From the NCBI GenBank assembly GCA_021776195.1, contig JAJFGK010000154.1, forward strand, positions 1 through 64,000: 64,000 nt of DNA. Reading direction: 5' to 3'. The position numbers and the translations under genes were made by a program. Source of the stretch: Kiloniellaceae bacterium (GTDB lineage: Bacteria > Pseudomonadota > Alphaproteobacteria > Kiloniellales > Kiloniellaceae). Positions 52,873 through 62,414 of the stretch are shown here, piece by piece. A model generated the notes under the pieces. That model was not told where the DNA came from, did no database searches, and worked only from the letters and a program-made list of their open reading frames with translations. Numbering within the stretch: the first letter of the stretch is position 1; every line of letters begins with the position of its first letter.

Positions 52873-54948
52873 ATGGCAAGCGGAGGATTTCTTGAGCAGT
52901 GGGGTGTGTCGGCTCCAAGTGAAGCCGTGCTTTCAAGCGAACAAGGGCAGAATTTTCGGAAATCGTTCTTGGAAAAAATGAACCCTATTCGCGATGACCT
53001 TAATGTTCTTCGCAGCAACGCGCCGTACAATGTAAGTAATCACTACACCGGTAACGTGGACATCCTCTTTGGCAACTACAACAAAATAATGAAAGCTATC
53101 GATCCAGCCTATCCCGAAAAGCAAAAACCGAACATCGAGAAGACTCTAGCGACGCTGAAAAAGCTTAAAGCAGACATCAACGGCAAGCAGAAGGAAGCTG
53201 TAGCGGCTCACAAGGCCTGGGAAGATCTCACACCCGTCCTCGAACAAACCAGCGACCGACTCAACGACATGGAGATTTGGGGCTACGGTTCCGCGGTCAA
53301 GCTTAGCAGCGCAATGCTAGCCATTGAGACAGCCTATCAGGAACGACGCTACGCCGATGCCGTGACGGCCCTAAACCAGCTCACCGCAAATCTCGAACCC
53401 TACTACGAAGATTTTGTGCTCCAGTCCAACGCGCAGCCTCACTACGAAAAGACCCGTGGCCTATTCGACGAGAGGCTCGTCGATGCGGAAGAGTTCGATT
53501 CCAAGACGTCGGAGATGGAAGGGCTGCTGGATCAAATCAACACACAGGCAAAATCGATCTCAGAGCTCGCGGCGAAGAATCGTTTCAAAGAGGCACTCGA
53601 TCTGCTCAGCGAAGCGATGAAGCTCGTCACCGCGTTCGAGGCAGCCATGCCGGAAGAGGTGCGCCCGACGCGCTATTTCGATGTAACCGCCAATGGCAAG
53701 ACTTATCGTTTGAGCGAGGCGGCCTTCCAGGAAGCGCAAAGACAGGCGCTTGAAGAATTGCGCAAGATGGCCGAACTCATGCGCTCCTCCCACGAACACC
53801 TTGTCGAAATCGAAGATGATCTGCGTGGAACAGCCGAATTGCAGAACGCTCTGATCACAGCGTTCTGGGGCGTTGCCACGTTCGCCGTCGACAAGATTGA
53901 CTCCCCCAGTCTGACTGCTCGCGTGCAATCGGAAGCTGCCCTTCAGGTTCTTGAAAAAACCATCGAGTCAGAAAACTTATCCGCCATCGATGATGCCACG
54001 AAGCGGGCACATCTGGCGCTCGCGGCCTACGATGAAGCAGTCGGTCTGTTTCAAGAAAAGTTTTTCGAGATTGGGCAGAAGAATGTCGACAACTGGAAGC
54101 TTGCCCAAAGCGTCTACAACGCGGCGTTCGAAGTGGTGCTGACAGCCATTGTCACGGCATATTCAGGCGGCAACAAGTACATCGGTTCTGCAGTCGGCAA
54201 AGCAGGCGCTCAAACCCTTGAATCTCTGCCTGCTGAGCTGGTGCCGCATCTCATGGGAACATCGAAGAAAACCGTCGCGCGATCTATCCGCGACGTGCAT
54301 ATCGATGTGCTCGTCGCCGGCGCAACAGGGGCCGCTTCGACTGGAATTGGCAAGCTAGGCGATTCAGGGTTGGGTTTGATCGCGTCCAAGACGGGACTCG
54401 CGAAATTGGCGGGCAAAAGCAAGGCTGTGGCAATTGTGGGAGAGTACCTTTCATCCGCTCTCAAGGAGGGAGGGTCCAAATCCCTGGAAGAACTGCTGAA
54501 AGCTGGGGCCAACTATGTCAAGTCGAACGGTAAGGCGCCGACGGAGAAAGAAATAGAGAAAATGAAATATAATGTTGTCGAGGGTGTCGTCGTTGGTTTG
54601 ATCGGTGACCTAGTTAAGAACTTCGATGGCGCTCTGACGTCTCATGTAAAAGATCGTGTTCCTCAACAGATTGTCGAGCAAGGTACGAAGCATCACGACA
54701 AAACCAAACTCTCCCTTACTAACGAAGAACACGACAAACTTATTGGCGAAGTCCAAGGAAAATCTAATGAGTTCTTGCTGAAGAAATTTTATAAAGTTGC
54801 ATGGGATAAGGTCACCGCGGATCCCGAAAAACTCAAGGTCCCTGAGCAGGTGATATCAGAGATCAACGCCCAAATCATGGCGGACCGTTACGTTGATGAC
54901 GTCTTTGAAGAGGCTCTCAAGACAGTCATTGCCAAGAGGGAAGGCTGA
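52873..54948 (+). CDS. Large helical protein of unknown function, atypical composition
   Basis: 691 residues from ATG 52873, preceded by GAGGAGGAGACA. There is no signal peptide. Residues 1-400 are mostly charged, helical and coiled-coil-like (KTLATLKKLKADINGKQKEAV, ISELAAKNRFKEALDLLSEAMKL, QEAQRQALEELRKMAELM). From about 415 a glycine/alanine-rich helical region follows (SGGNKYIGSAVGKAGAQTL, VAGATGAASTGIGKLGDSGLG). The last 150 residues are lysine-rich and soluble (DRVPQQIVEQGTKHHDKTKLSL). Codons are markedly more AT-rich than in neighbouring genes. The layout recalls long secreted or polymorphic-toxin-like proteins, but no toxin motif is visible and I do not assign a function. Confidence 0.75.
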   Translation: MASGGFLEQWGVSAPSEAVLSSEQGQNFRKSFLEKMNPIRDDLNVLRSNAPYNVSNHYTGNVDILFGNYNKIMKAIDPAYPEKQKPNIEKTLATLKKLKADINGKQKEAVAAHKAWEDLTPVLEQTSDRLNDMEIWGYGSAVKLSSAMLAIETAYQERRYADAVTALNQLTANLEPYYEDFVLQSNAQPHYEKTRGLFDERLVDAEEFDSKTSEMEGLLDQINTQAKSISELAAKNRFKEALDLLSEAMKLVTAFEAAMPEEVRPTRYFDVTANGKTYRLSEAAFQEAQRQALEELRKMAELMRSSHEHLVEIEDDLRGTAELQNALITAFWGVATFAVDKIDSPSLTARVQSEAALQVLEKTIESENLSAIDDATKRAHLALAAYDEAVGLFQEKFFEIGQKNVDNWKLAQSVYNAAFEVVLTAIVTAYSGGNKYIGSAVGKAGAQTLESLPAELVPHLMGTSKKTVARSIRDVHIDVLVAGATGAASTGIGKLGDSGLGLIASKTGLAKLAGKSKAVAIVGEYLSSALKEGGSKSLEELLKAGANYVKSNGKAPTEKEIEKMKYNVVEGVVVGLIGDLVKNFDGALTSHVKDRVPQQIVEQGTKHHDKTKLSLTNEEHDKLIGEVQGKSNEFLLKKFYKVAWDKVTADPEKLKVPEQVISEINAQIMADRYVDDVFEEALKTVIAKREG

Positions 54949-55647
54949 ACCGGCAGGCCGTCTCAATCGACTAACGCGTCCTGGAGACCTCCGACGACAA
55001 CCTCGTAACCATCACCTACGAGAAACAATGCGTGGGCTTCCTCAAGGCTACTGGCTAGGCGATGGGGCTGGCCCAACTCGGCACCTTGGACCTCAAGTTG
55101 ATCGGCCCGGAGGGCCAGGAGGCAATCGCCAAGGGCAAGCCTGAATACGCCCCGAAGCCGGTGTGTTGGTGCGGGAGCGGGCCGGTCTGGGCGCGGCGGC
55201 AATAAATCTCAGCGCTCTCAAGCCGAGATTGCGGAACTGTGCAAGGGGATCCCGACGCCGCTAATGTGGACAAGGCTTTTGGCGAAACTGCCGTCACTCT
55301 GAAACACCTCGACAGTGCGGTAAACCAACGCATGCGGCGATGGTCTGTTGCTGGCTTCGATACTCCTACGCAGGGCGACGCCAAGCACGACCACTCTACA
55401 CCTTAGAGCCGACTTGCGAGCGGCAATATCCGCTTTCTTGGTCTGGAGGACTGCACTACCTCGCAGAGCCGACGTCACTGGACGAGGCTGGCCAAGACCG
55501 GTCGTGACCCTGAACAGGCCGAACCGCTTGCGCGCCAGCTATGAGTATATGCAGGCCGCTCATCAGACCCAGTAGTCCAGGGGTCTTCCAGCGCGATCAA
55601 GCGTTACGATTTGATCGGTCGAGGACAATATGATTGGTCCGCGCGCC
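54949..55647. other. 699-base region without a confident gene; apparent gene debris
   Basis: Short coding-like fragments appear in changing frames, for example DNLVTITYEKQCVGFLKATG (frame ends near 55058) and a 47-codon frame at 55062-55205 with LDLKLIGPEGQEAIAKGK and CWCGSG. None is long enough to call. The pattern suggests a decayed gene with frameshifts downstream of the 691-residue gene. The LysE-type gene is convergent from the right. Confidence 0.45.
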
Positions 55648-56280
55648 TCAGCGCCTGCTGAAAGCGAGCAAAATACCACCGGCCATCAGGGCCGAGCCGG
55701 TCAACCTGTTGACCCAGTCCATTGAAACCGCACGCGGGGCGACTCTCGAGAGGCTCCGCCCAACCGCGAGGTATGCCAAAACCGCTATAGCCTCCAGCAG
55801 CAAAAACGTGATCCCCATGATTGCGAACTGCGGGACGACCGGCATCTCGGGCAAGAGGAATTGAGGAAAGAACGCCGTGAAGATCAGGATCGCCTTGGGA
55901 TTGCCCAACGCAACCATGAACTCCTGGCGCGCGAGATAGAGGCGGTTGGGCGCTCGGCCGACCGCGCAGTCGCGGGTCACCCTTTGGGCTGGCGAGCGGA
56001 GGAGCTTTAGTCCGAGATAGACGAGGTAGGCGGCACCGCACCACTGGACGACCTGGAACGCGGTCTCCGAGGCAATCAGCAGCGCACCGAGCCCGACGGC
56101 AGAGGCCATCATCATGACCAGAAATGCAGCAAGGCGGCCCAGCGCGCCGCAAAGGCCGCTCACGTACCCATGGTTCAACCCGTTGGACAAAGCGAGGACG
56201 TTGTTTGGGCCCGGCGCCATGTTGAGCGCGAATGATGCGGGCACGAAAATCAGGAGCACATCTAACGACAGAAAATCCAT
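55648..56280 (-). CDS. LysE family amino-acid exporter
   Basis: 210 residues from ATG 56280 (MDFLSLDVLLIFVPASFALNMAPGPNN), preceded by TGGAGTTGGAGGG. The N-M-A-P-G-P-N motif near 20-26, GYVSGLCGALGRLAAF near 36-51, AAYLVYLGLKLLRSP near 79-93 and FMVALGNPKAILIFTAFFPQF near 119-139 are RhtB/LysE signatures. Six membrane helices are expected. It exports amino acids or related small amines. A longer open frame upstream has no support. It sits inside the island-like region but has normal GC-rich codons. Confidence 0.87.
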   Translation of the reverse strand: MDFLSLDVLLIFVPASFALNMAPGPNNVLALSNGLNHGYVSGLCGALGRLAAFLVMMMASAVGLGALLIASETAFQVVQWCGAAYLVYLGLKLLRSPAQRVTRDCAVGRAPNRLYLARQEFMVALGNPKAILIFTAFFPQFLLPEMPVVPQFAIMGITFLLLEAIAVLAYLAVGRSLSRVAPRAVSMDWVNRLTGSALMAGGILLAFSRR

Positions 56281-56893
56281 CCCTCCAACTCCAGAGTTAC
56301 CTGCGCTAACGTGATCACCCGCTACGACGGCAAAGCGACGAAATTCACACGCCGTACAGCAGCGGTCAAAAGCCCCCGCTCCAATCAAGAAACTCCCACC
56401 CAACCTGTTGACCATGCATAGCGTGGATGGCCGCTGGGAGCGGGACCGCACCCACCACTTACTTGGAACTACGGCCGTGGCTTCGGTTTGGACGCAGGCA
56501 GGATGAAATTCTTCGTCCGGAACTGGCTACAAATCTCCTATCTGGGCCTACGCCGGCCAGGGTGAGTTTGGGTCCCTAAGCAGCCCCCAGGGCCGATTTC
56601 GACCGCGCCGCCCCCCAAACCCCGGACGTGAACCCACAACTCCTCTGACGGGGGCAGATGGCCACGGCAGAAGTCTACCGTGCCGGGAAATAGAGCGCTG
56701 GTGTTTGACCATTCCGCGGCAAAGCTGTCGAAGAGGGGCGCGAAGGTAGCCAGCCAGGGGGCGGTATGCCACGGCCCGGTTTGCCGAGCTTGCCATTCCC
56801 TCGACGCGGTGGCGAAACAATCCTCGGCGCCTAAGCGATGCTTGCGCTCGTGGGTCATGCTGGTCCATAGGATGTGGTTCGAAGGGGAGCCAC
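56281..56893. other. 613-base region without a confident gene
   Basis: Only short open frames are present, and they do not resemble known proteins; a leftward 123-codon frame at 56538-56909 has no recognisable motif and overlaps the start of the next gene. The first 180 bases have a coding-like texture (reading VITRYDGKATKFTRR) that stops soon. I see no RNA gene. GGGGAG near the right edge is the ribosome site of the next gene. Confidence 0.4.
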
Positions 56894-57667
56894 ATGATGT
56901 CGAAACCATTGGTCGGCGTAATCGGGTCGGCGCATCTCGTCGAGGATCGCTTCGCCGTGCAGATGGTCGGAGAGAGAAATCTTCGCGCGGTCGCGGAGGT
57001 CGCCGGCGCGTTGCCCTTGATGTTCGCGGGCGCGCCGGACATTACCGATATCGGGGCGCTGCTGGCGAGTGTCGACGGCATCCTTCTGACCGGCGGACGT
57101 GCGAACGTTCATCCGACGCATTTCGGCGCCGAGCCCCATCCTCGTCATGAACCCTACGACGAGTGCCGGGATGCGGTGGCTCTGGAGCTGACGAAGGCCT
57201 GTGTCGCGCGGGCCGTTCCGGTCTTCGGCGTCTGCCGGGGCATACAAGAGATGAGCGTGGCCTTTGGCGGGACCCTGCATCCCGAGATTCGTGAGCTGCC
57301 CGGCCGGATGAACCACCGTGCCCCGCGGCTCGATAGCGGCGCGTTTCACCCCGATGACAATGTCGTCTTCGCCGATCGACACGACGTCAATCTGACGCCC
57401 GGTGGCGTCTTCGCGCGGCTCTTGGGCCGGGAGACGATCCGCGTCAATTCGCTCCACGGTCAGGGGGTTTCCCAGCCTGGCGAGCGCATCGTCATCGAAG
57501 GTCTGGCAGAGGATGGCACGATTGAAGCCATTCGAGTGGCCGACGCACCAGGCTTTGCGATCGGGGTGCAGTGGCATGCCGAGTACGATCCGCAAAGCAA
57601 TCCGATCAACCGCGCCCTGTTTCAAGCCTTCGGTCAGGCGCTTTCCGAGTTCAAGAGCGCGAAATAG
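56894..57667 (+). CDS. Gamma-glutamyl-gamma-aminobutyrate hydrolase family protein (peptidase C26, PuuD-like)
   Basis: 257 residues of class I glutamine-amidotransferase fold. The nucleophile cysteine is in VPVFGVCRGIQEMSVAFGG (about 109-127), and the histidine/glutamate pair is in IGVQWHAEYDP (about 226-236). ILLTGGRANVHPTHFG near 63-78 is the PuuD-type loop. It cleaves gamma-glutamyl amides such as gamma-glutamyl-GABA from putrescine breakdown. Tandem ATGs at 56894 and 56897 follow GGGGAG; the second has better spacing. A polyamine importer is encoded at 23.6-28.1 kb, though far away. Confidence 0.87.
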   Translation: MMSKPLVGVIGSAHLVEDRFAVQMVGERNLRAVAEVAGALPLMFAGAPDITDIGALLASVDGILLTGGRANVHPTHFGAEPHPRHEPYDECRDAVALELTKACVARAVPVFGVCRGIQEMSVAFGGTLHPEIRELPGRMNHRAPRLDSGAFHPDDNVVFADRHDVNLTPGGVFARLLGRETIRVNSLHGQGVSQPGERIVIEGLAEDGTIEAIRVADAPGFAIGVQWHAEYDPQSNPINRALFQAFGQALSEFKSAK

Positions 57668-57967
57668 GCACTCCGAGTCGCGTTTCGGCCACTTCCCCTC
57701 AATGCCAGACGCGAACCCTTGGCGTCCCTGGAGGGCACAATTGATCCAGAGCGGTAGTTCGGTCATCGAAGTATGTTCAGCCTGGATGGAGCAGAGCCCA
57801 ATCCAGTCTAACTTCATCATGGCGAGCAACCCACCGAGGCGCGGTTCCGCCTCTGTAATCGCCGTTGCTTTTTCATATGCTCCGATGGATCTTGTCCGGG
57901 ACAAGGCGCGTAGTTTCAGAAGTGGGTTGATCGGGACGCGCAATCTTTTTTGGGGATGAAGGATGCT
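57668..57967. other. 300-base gene-free stretch
   Basis: No coding frame, RNA gene or repeat is evident between the C26 peptidase and the NYN gene. The right part, rich in G and T (TTGGGGATGAAGGATGCT), holds the ribosome site of the NYN gene. Confidence 0.4.
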
Positions 57968-58717
57968 ATGGTATCGGAACCTCGTTCACCACGTCTGGCC
58001 GTCTTGATCGACGCCGACAACGCATCCGCGAAGATCGCTGACGGTCTATTCGAGGAGATCGCCAAGATCGGAGAGGCCAGCGTCCGGCGGATCTATGGTG
58101 ACTTTTCCGGCACGCGCTCGAAGGGATGGGCTGACATCCTGTCCACCCATGCAATCATCCCGCAGCAGCAATTCGCTTATACGACCGGCAAGAACGCGTC
58201 CGATATCACCCTGGTTATCGACGCGATGGATCTGTTGCACAGCGGCCGGTTTGACGGCTTCTGCCTCGTGTCCTCCGATAGCGATTTCACCCGCCTCGCC
58301 GCGCGGATCAGAGAGGAAGGCGTGGATGTGTTCGGGTTCGGCGAGCAAAAGACCCCGGAGAGCTTTCGGCAAGCTTGCCGGCGTTTCATCTATACGGAGA
58401 ACCTGCTGCCCGAGGTCCCGACCACTGACACCCGAGTAACCGCCAAGCCACTACAGTCTCTCTCCCACGCGGAGCGCATCTTGAACAAGGTCATCTCCGA
58501 GATTGAGAGCGAAGACGAATGGGTAACCTTGGCCCATATCGGCAAGCAACTCGCCAATCTGGCATCGGACTTCGACCCGCGAACCTATGGGTTCAAGAAA
58601 CTGAGCGATCTGGTGCGCAAGATCGACACCCTTGAACTCAGTCAAACTGAAGCAGGACAATTGCGGGTGCGCCCGAGGCCTGTCAGCAGAGCAAAATCCC
58701 GACGAAACCCCGGCTGA
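57968..58717 (+). CDS. NYN-domain RNase-like protein with C-terminal OST-HTH/LOTUS domain
   Basis: 249 residues from ATG 57968, with AAGGA 4-5 bases upstream; earlier ATG 57956 and TTG 57950 lack spacing. The NYN (PIN-like) domain holds RLAVLIDADNASAKIADGL near 9-27, then ASDITLVIDAMDLLHSGRFDGFCLVSSDSDFTRLAARIREEG near 77-118, with the aspartates of a Mg-dependent nuclease. The C-terminal domain (HAERILNKVISEIESEDEWVTLAHIGKQL, about 160-235) is an OST-HTH/LOTUS RNA-binding module. It is likely an RNA-processing or decay nuclease. It is a single-gene unit. Confidence 0.87.
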   Translation: MVSEPRSPRLAVLIDADNASAKIADGLFEEIAKIGEASVRRIYGDFSGTRSKGWADILSTHAIIPQQQFAYTTGKNASDITLVIDAMDLLHSGRFDGFCLVSSDSDFTRLAARIREEGVDVFGFGEQKTPESFRQACRRFIYTENLLPEVPTTDTRVTAKPLQSLSHAERILNKVISEIESEDEWVTLAHIGKQLANLASDFDPRTYGFKKLSDLVRKIDTLELSQTEAGQLRVRPRPVSRAKSRRNPG

Positions 58718-58937
58718 TTTCTTCCCCCAATGATGTGGCATTGCGCGCGGACGCGCAGATCGAATGACCATTCCTGGCTCACGGTGAGCCTGCCGACGGG
58801 CCTCCCCGATGGTCCGCTCTACGCCCGACTTCCACGGTCGCGGCAGCACGAGAAAGGGCGGCGCGGATCTCGCCATCGGGAGTCGAAATTGGCACTGCGG
58901 GGCGGCTGCGGGAGACGTTCGGTCCCTGTCTTGCCGA

Positions 58938-60932
58938 TCAATCCGGGATCACCAGGGTTGGCCCCGTGAGGCGCGCCGGGGCCGTTGCGCCGCTGGCGAG
59001 ATCGATCCAAGACCCTGTCTCGCGCGACGGCGCGTTGGGAAGGTCGGCAGGGTCGAGCTCCGCCGAGGGGAGCAGCAGGGCCCCTTCTGGATGCCGCAGT
59101 TCCACGACGCGGCCCTTGCGGTTCTCGCCTATCGCACCGGTGGCGCAGCCCCCTGTCAGAGCTGCGTTGACATGGCGGACGATGTGAGCCCCGGCGAGCG
59201 GGTTGTAGAGGCGATCGACCAGGCCGCCGCTGAAGTAGTAACCCCGGTCGATGCCGGTGAGGTTGTCGAGGAACACCGCGACATCGCCATGGGCCAGGGC
59301 GGCAATGGCCGATTCGGCGATTCTGTTGGCGTCATGATAGTCGGTTTCGCCCACCTCCAGGGGTTTGCGGTGGGCAAACTGCACATGGACGCTGGCCGCC
59401 AGGTCGAATCCCTCGACGCTCCGCCGGGCCGCCTCGATGGCCGGGGTTGGGGCCTCGCGCCAGCCAATCCCGAAGACCATCCCGTCGATCGCATCCCGCG
59501 CGCCGTCGAGCGCGAGCAAGGCTTCGACCGTGCGGCGCTCGTCGCACTGGAGGCCATGGCTGCTGCTGAAGGCTTCGACATCCACGCGGCAGGCATTGAA
59601 ATGCAACGGTACGGCGCCCTTCAGCACGGCGGCAGCGGCCAGCAACTCCGCCACACTGGTGGTCGGCGCGATCAGTTCCCAGGCGGCAAGGACAGGGCCG
59701 TGAGTCCCGAGCGCCTCGCGCGCCGCGCCCTTGGGCAGACCATAGGAATAGGCGGTAAAGCGATGGCCCAGGGCAGCGAGTTCGGTCATACGGCGTCGGG
59801 TTTCGGGATCGGCGAGATCGTCGAGCGGAACCCGAAGGTCCCGAACGCCCATCTCCCACAGGGCGAGGAGCGGGTAGTCGTTGCGGATCCGCTTGCGGAT
59901 GAAGGCGTCGAGGCCCCAGGGCGTGGGAATGTCGGCGCTGTCGCACCAGGGCTGGCGCAGGTACAGGCCGACGCCCTTGCCCCCCGGGCTCAGGCCATGA
60001 ACGGATGGGAGTGAGACAGCCTCTTCGGGCAGGGTATCGCCGGCCTCGAGGGTCCGGCCATAGGAGCGCAGGACGTGACTGAGGTGCCCCTCCCGATGAA
60101 CGGCGACGACGGCATAGCCGAGTTTGGCGCCGTCGTGCCGGCCCTGCTTCATGCCCGGCGCCACGCGAAACAGCTCGTGGTAGTCGTGACGCAGGAAACA
60201 GATCGACGGCAGCACGTAGCAGTTCGTCGGACCGTGCCGGTTGAAGAAGAAGTTGTGGACGTGGCCGGCGTAGTAGGCCTCGACGCCGTGGCGTTCCAGG
60301 ACCCCGAGCAGCCACGATCGGCCCGGCTCGTCGGTCGCATCGTAGTGGCCGGGCTCGCCGGCGTGGGAAAGATAGGGCGGATAGTGAGAAAACATGAAGA
60401 CCCGACGGCCCGGGTTCGCGTCGAGCAGGGCCTCGAGCCATTGGCGCTGCTCTTCCTCGCAGGCCAGCCCCGAATTGACGATCATCCCGTTCACCACCAC
60501 GAACAGGCAATCGAGGTGCTCGAACGAATAGTACTGGGCCTGAAAGTGGCGCTCGTAGGCGGCGATCATGTCATCGTTGACGGTGCGCTGTGCCTGCTGC
60601 AGGGAAAGCGGTGCGCCGGCGAACGCCTTCTCGCCGATGTCGTGATTGCCGGCGACCAGGTAGAGCGGGCAGTCGAGTTCCTCGTAGACCCGGTGGAAGC
60701 GAGCCGCCGAGTCCTCATAGGCCGGCGTGCCAGGCTCGGGATGGGTGATGTCGCCGAGGTGGACGACGAAATCGGGCGCCAGCCGGTTGAGCTGGTGGAC
60801 CACATAGCGCGAGCGCGCCGCGCCCAGCTTTACGGTGTCGATGTCGTAGCCGCCGATGGCGTCGGCTTCCGTCTCGGTGACGTGGGAATCGGCGATGACG
60901 GCGAAGCTGAAGAGGCGGTTACCGGTGACCAT
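58938..60932 (-). CDS. Metallophosphoesterase with a large unassigned C-terminal domain
   Basis: 664 residues. The N-terminal calcineurin-like fold has all metal motifs: FAVIADSHV (about 10-18), VVHLGDITHPE (about 56-66), LVAGNHDIGE (about 92-101), MFSHYPPYLSH (about 180-190) and YYAGHVHNFF (about 220-229). Residues from about 320 to 664 form a second, unassigned domain with repeated alpha/beta texture (YPLLALWEMGVRDLRVPLDDL, AVPLHFNACRVDVEAF, AIDGMVFGIGWREAP), barrel-like in character. No signal peptide is seen. The fusion is unusual; the substrate is unknown. Confidence 0.85.
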   Translation of the reverse strand: MVTGNRLFSFAVIADSHVTETEADAIGGYDIDTVKLGAARSRYVVHQLNRLAPDFVVHLGDITHPEPGTPAYEDSAARFHRVYEELDCPLYLVAGNHDIGEKAFAGAPLSLQQAQRTVNDDMIAAYERHFQAQYYSFEHLDCLFVVVNGMIVNSGLACEEEQRQWLEALLDANPGRRVFMFSHYPPYLSHAGEPGHYDATDEPGRSWLLGVLERHGVEAYYAGHVHNFFFNRHGPTNCYVLPSICFLRHDYHELFRVAPGMKQGRHDGAKLGYAVVAVHREGHLSHVLRSYGRTLEAGDTLPEEAVSLPSVHGLSPGGKGVGLYLRQPWCDSADIPTPWGLDAFIRKRIRNDYPLLALWEMGVRDLRVPLDDLADPETRRRMTELAALGHRFTAYSYGLPKGAAREALGTHGPVLAAWELIAPTTSVAELLAAAAVLKGAVPLHFNACRVDVEAFSSSHGLQCDERRTVEALLALDGARDAIDGMVFGIGWREAPTPAIEAARRSVEGFDLAASVHVQFAHRKPLEVGETDYHDANRIAESAIAALAHGDVAVFLDNLTGIDRGYYFSGGLVDRLYNPLAGAHIVRHVNAALTGGCATGAIGENRKGRVVELRHPEGALLLPSAELDPADLPNAPSRETGSWIDLASGATAPARLTGPTLVIPD

Positions 60933-61289
60933 GGCCCTGTTCTCCCAACGCCCCTTGCGACATCATGCTTTTTCGACAAGCCCGACTGTTGGCACGCAGA
61001 GACGGCCACAGCTTCGGTCGCGATCTCACCAGCCTTCGTCGTCCCAAAGGGATGGTCCGCTTTCTAGCCGATTCCGTCCAGACCCACGCAGAGGTCGACC
61101 TATCTGCGGGAGATTCTCGTTCGCGCCGAGGCAGGGCTCCACCCGTCATTTCCGACGGTGCAACGCGCATCATTACCCACGAGGCACGAAAGCGGGTGTC
61201 GATGGACGAATAGGAGTAGGTCTCGCCGATTCCGTCCTATAGCCTTTCTCGCAACGGTTCGCAGACAATCCCACGGCAACGGTGATGAT
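60933..61289. other. 357-base gene-free divergent promoter region
   Basis: Lies between the leftward phosphoesterase and the rightward oxidoreductase. Only short unrelated open frames exist. I see no strong promoter or repeat. It probably carries both promoters. Confidence 0.4.
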
Positions 61290-62414
61290 ATGAAAGCAGT
61301 CCAACTAACTACAAGCGGCGACTATGGATCCCACTACCTGATAGACGACCACGAGCAGTGGGAGCGGGAAATCAAGACTCACGAAGGCCTCAGTCTGGAG
61401 CGGCTGCACTACAACGATGTCCCCAAACCCGTAGCAGGCCCGGGAGAGGTCTTGGTGGAGGTTCACGGCGCGGGCCTCAATCATCTCGACGTGTGGGCCG
61501 TGCAGTCGGCTCCCTCGCATCGGCGATCCGAACCGCGGATACCGGGTTCCGACATCGCCGGCGTCGTGGAGTCCGTGGGCAAAGGCGTGTCGTCGGTTGG
61601 TCCCGGCGACCGTGTGCTTCTGCACCCATCGGTCGCCTGCATGAACTGTCGGATGTGCCTCACGGGGCGGGACAACAAATGCCTTGCCTCCGCTAGCTTC
61701 GGAAGCTCGCGCGATGGCGGCCTGGCGGAATACACGCTCGCCCCGGTGTGGTCGGCGATACCGCTGCCTGACGGCATTTCGCTGGTGGAGGCCGCCTCGC
61801 TGCCGATTGCCTATATGACCGCCTGGCACATGCTGGTTGCCAGGGCCAAGGTCCGGCCGGGCGACCTGGTGCTGGTAAACGCGGCAGGCAGCGGCGTGGG
61901 CATCGCTGCCACGCAGATCGCCAAGCTCTTCGGCGCGGTGGTGCTGACGAGCGCGGGCAGCGACGCCAAACTCGAGAAGTCGAGAGACCTGGGTGCCGAT
62001 GAGACCATCAACTATAGCACTCACTCCCTCTATGAGGAGGCCATGCAACTCACCGACAACAGAGGTGTCGACATCGTTATCGACAGCCTGTCGGGCGATC
62101 TCATGGAGCAGAGTGTCGAGGCCCTGGCCGTGGGAGGCAGATTTGTCAATTGCGGCTGTACCTTGGGCAATTGGGCGAGGATCAACGTGGCGCGTATGAT
62201 GTCGAAAGAAACCTCGGTGCTGGGATCGGTGATGGGCTGCAAGCAGGAGCTGATCGAGGTGGTTCGGGAGGTCGCGCGCGGTGGGCTCAAGGCGGTGGTC
62301 GACCGGACCTTCCCGCTGTCGCAAACCCGGGAGGCGGTGGCCTATCTCGCGGATCGAAAACAGTTCGGCAAGGTGGTCGTGGTGCCCGATGCCCACTACA
62401 GGCCCGCAGAATAA
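61290..62414 (+). CDS. Zinc-binding dehydrogenase/quinone oxidoreductase (MDR family)
   Basis: 374 residues from ATG 61290. It is an MDR enzyme with the structural-zinc cysteines CMNCRMCLTGRDNKC (about 115-129), but the position of the catalytic-zinc cysteine in GAGLNHLDVWA (about 60-70) is not cysteine, so a non-zinc reductase mechanism is likely. The Rossmann motif is VLVNAAGSGVGIAATQIAKLFGA (about 191-213), with preference for NADP or NAD not clear. VDIVIDSLSGDLM near 260 follows. The extended N-terminus (about 45 residues) is longer than usual. Neighbouring genes give no pathway. Confidence 0.85.
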   Translation: MKAVQLTTSGDYGSHYLIDDHEQWEREIKTHEGLSLERLHYNDVPKPVAGPGEVLVEVHGAGLNHLDVWAVQSAPSHRRSEPRIPGSDIAGVVESVGKGVSSVGPGDRVLLHPSVACMNCRMCLTGRDNKCLASASFGSSRDGGLAEYTLAPVWSAIPLPDGISLVEAASLPIAYMTAWHMLVARAKVRPGDLVLVNAAGSGVGIAATQIAKLFGAVVLTSAGSDAKLEKSRDLGADETINYSTHSLYEEAMQLTDNRGVDIVIDSLSGDLMEQSVEALAVGGRFVNCGCTLGNWARINVARMMSKETSVLGSVMGCKQELIEVVREVARGGLKAVVDRTFPLSQTREAVAYLADRKQFGKVVVVPDAHYRPAE

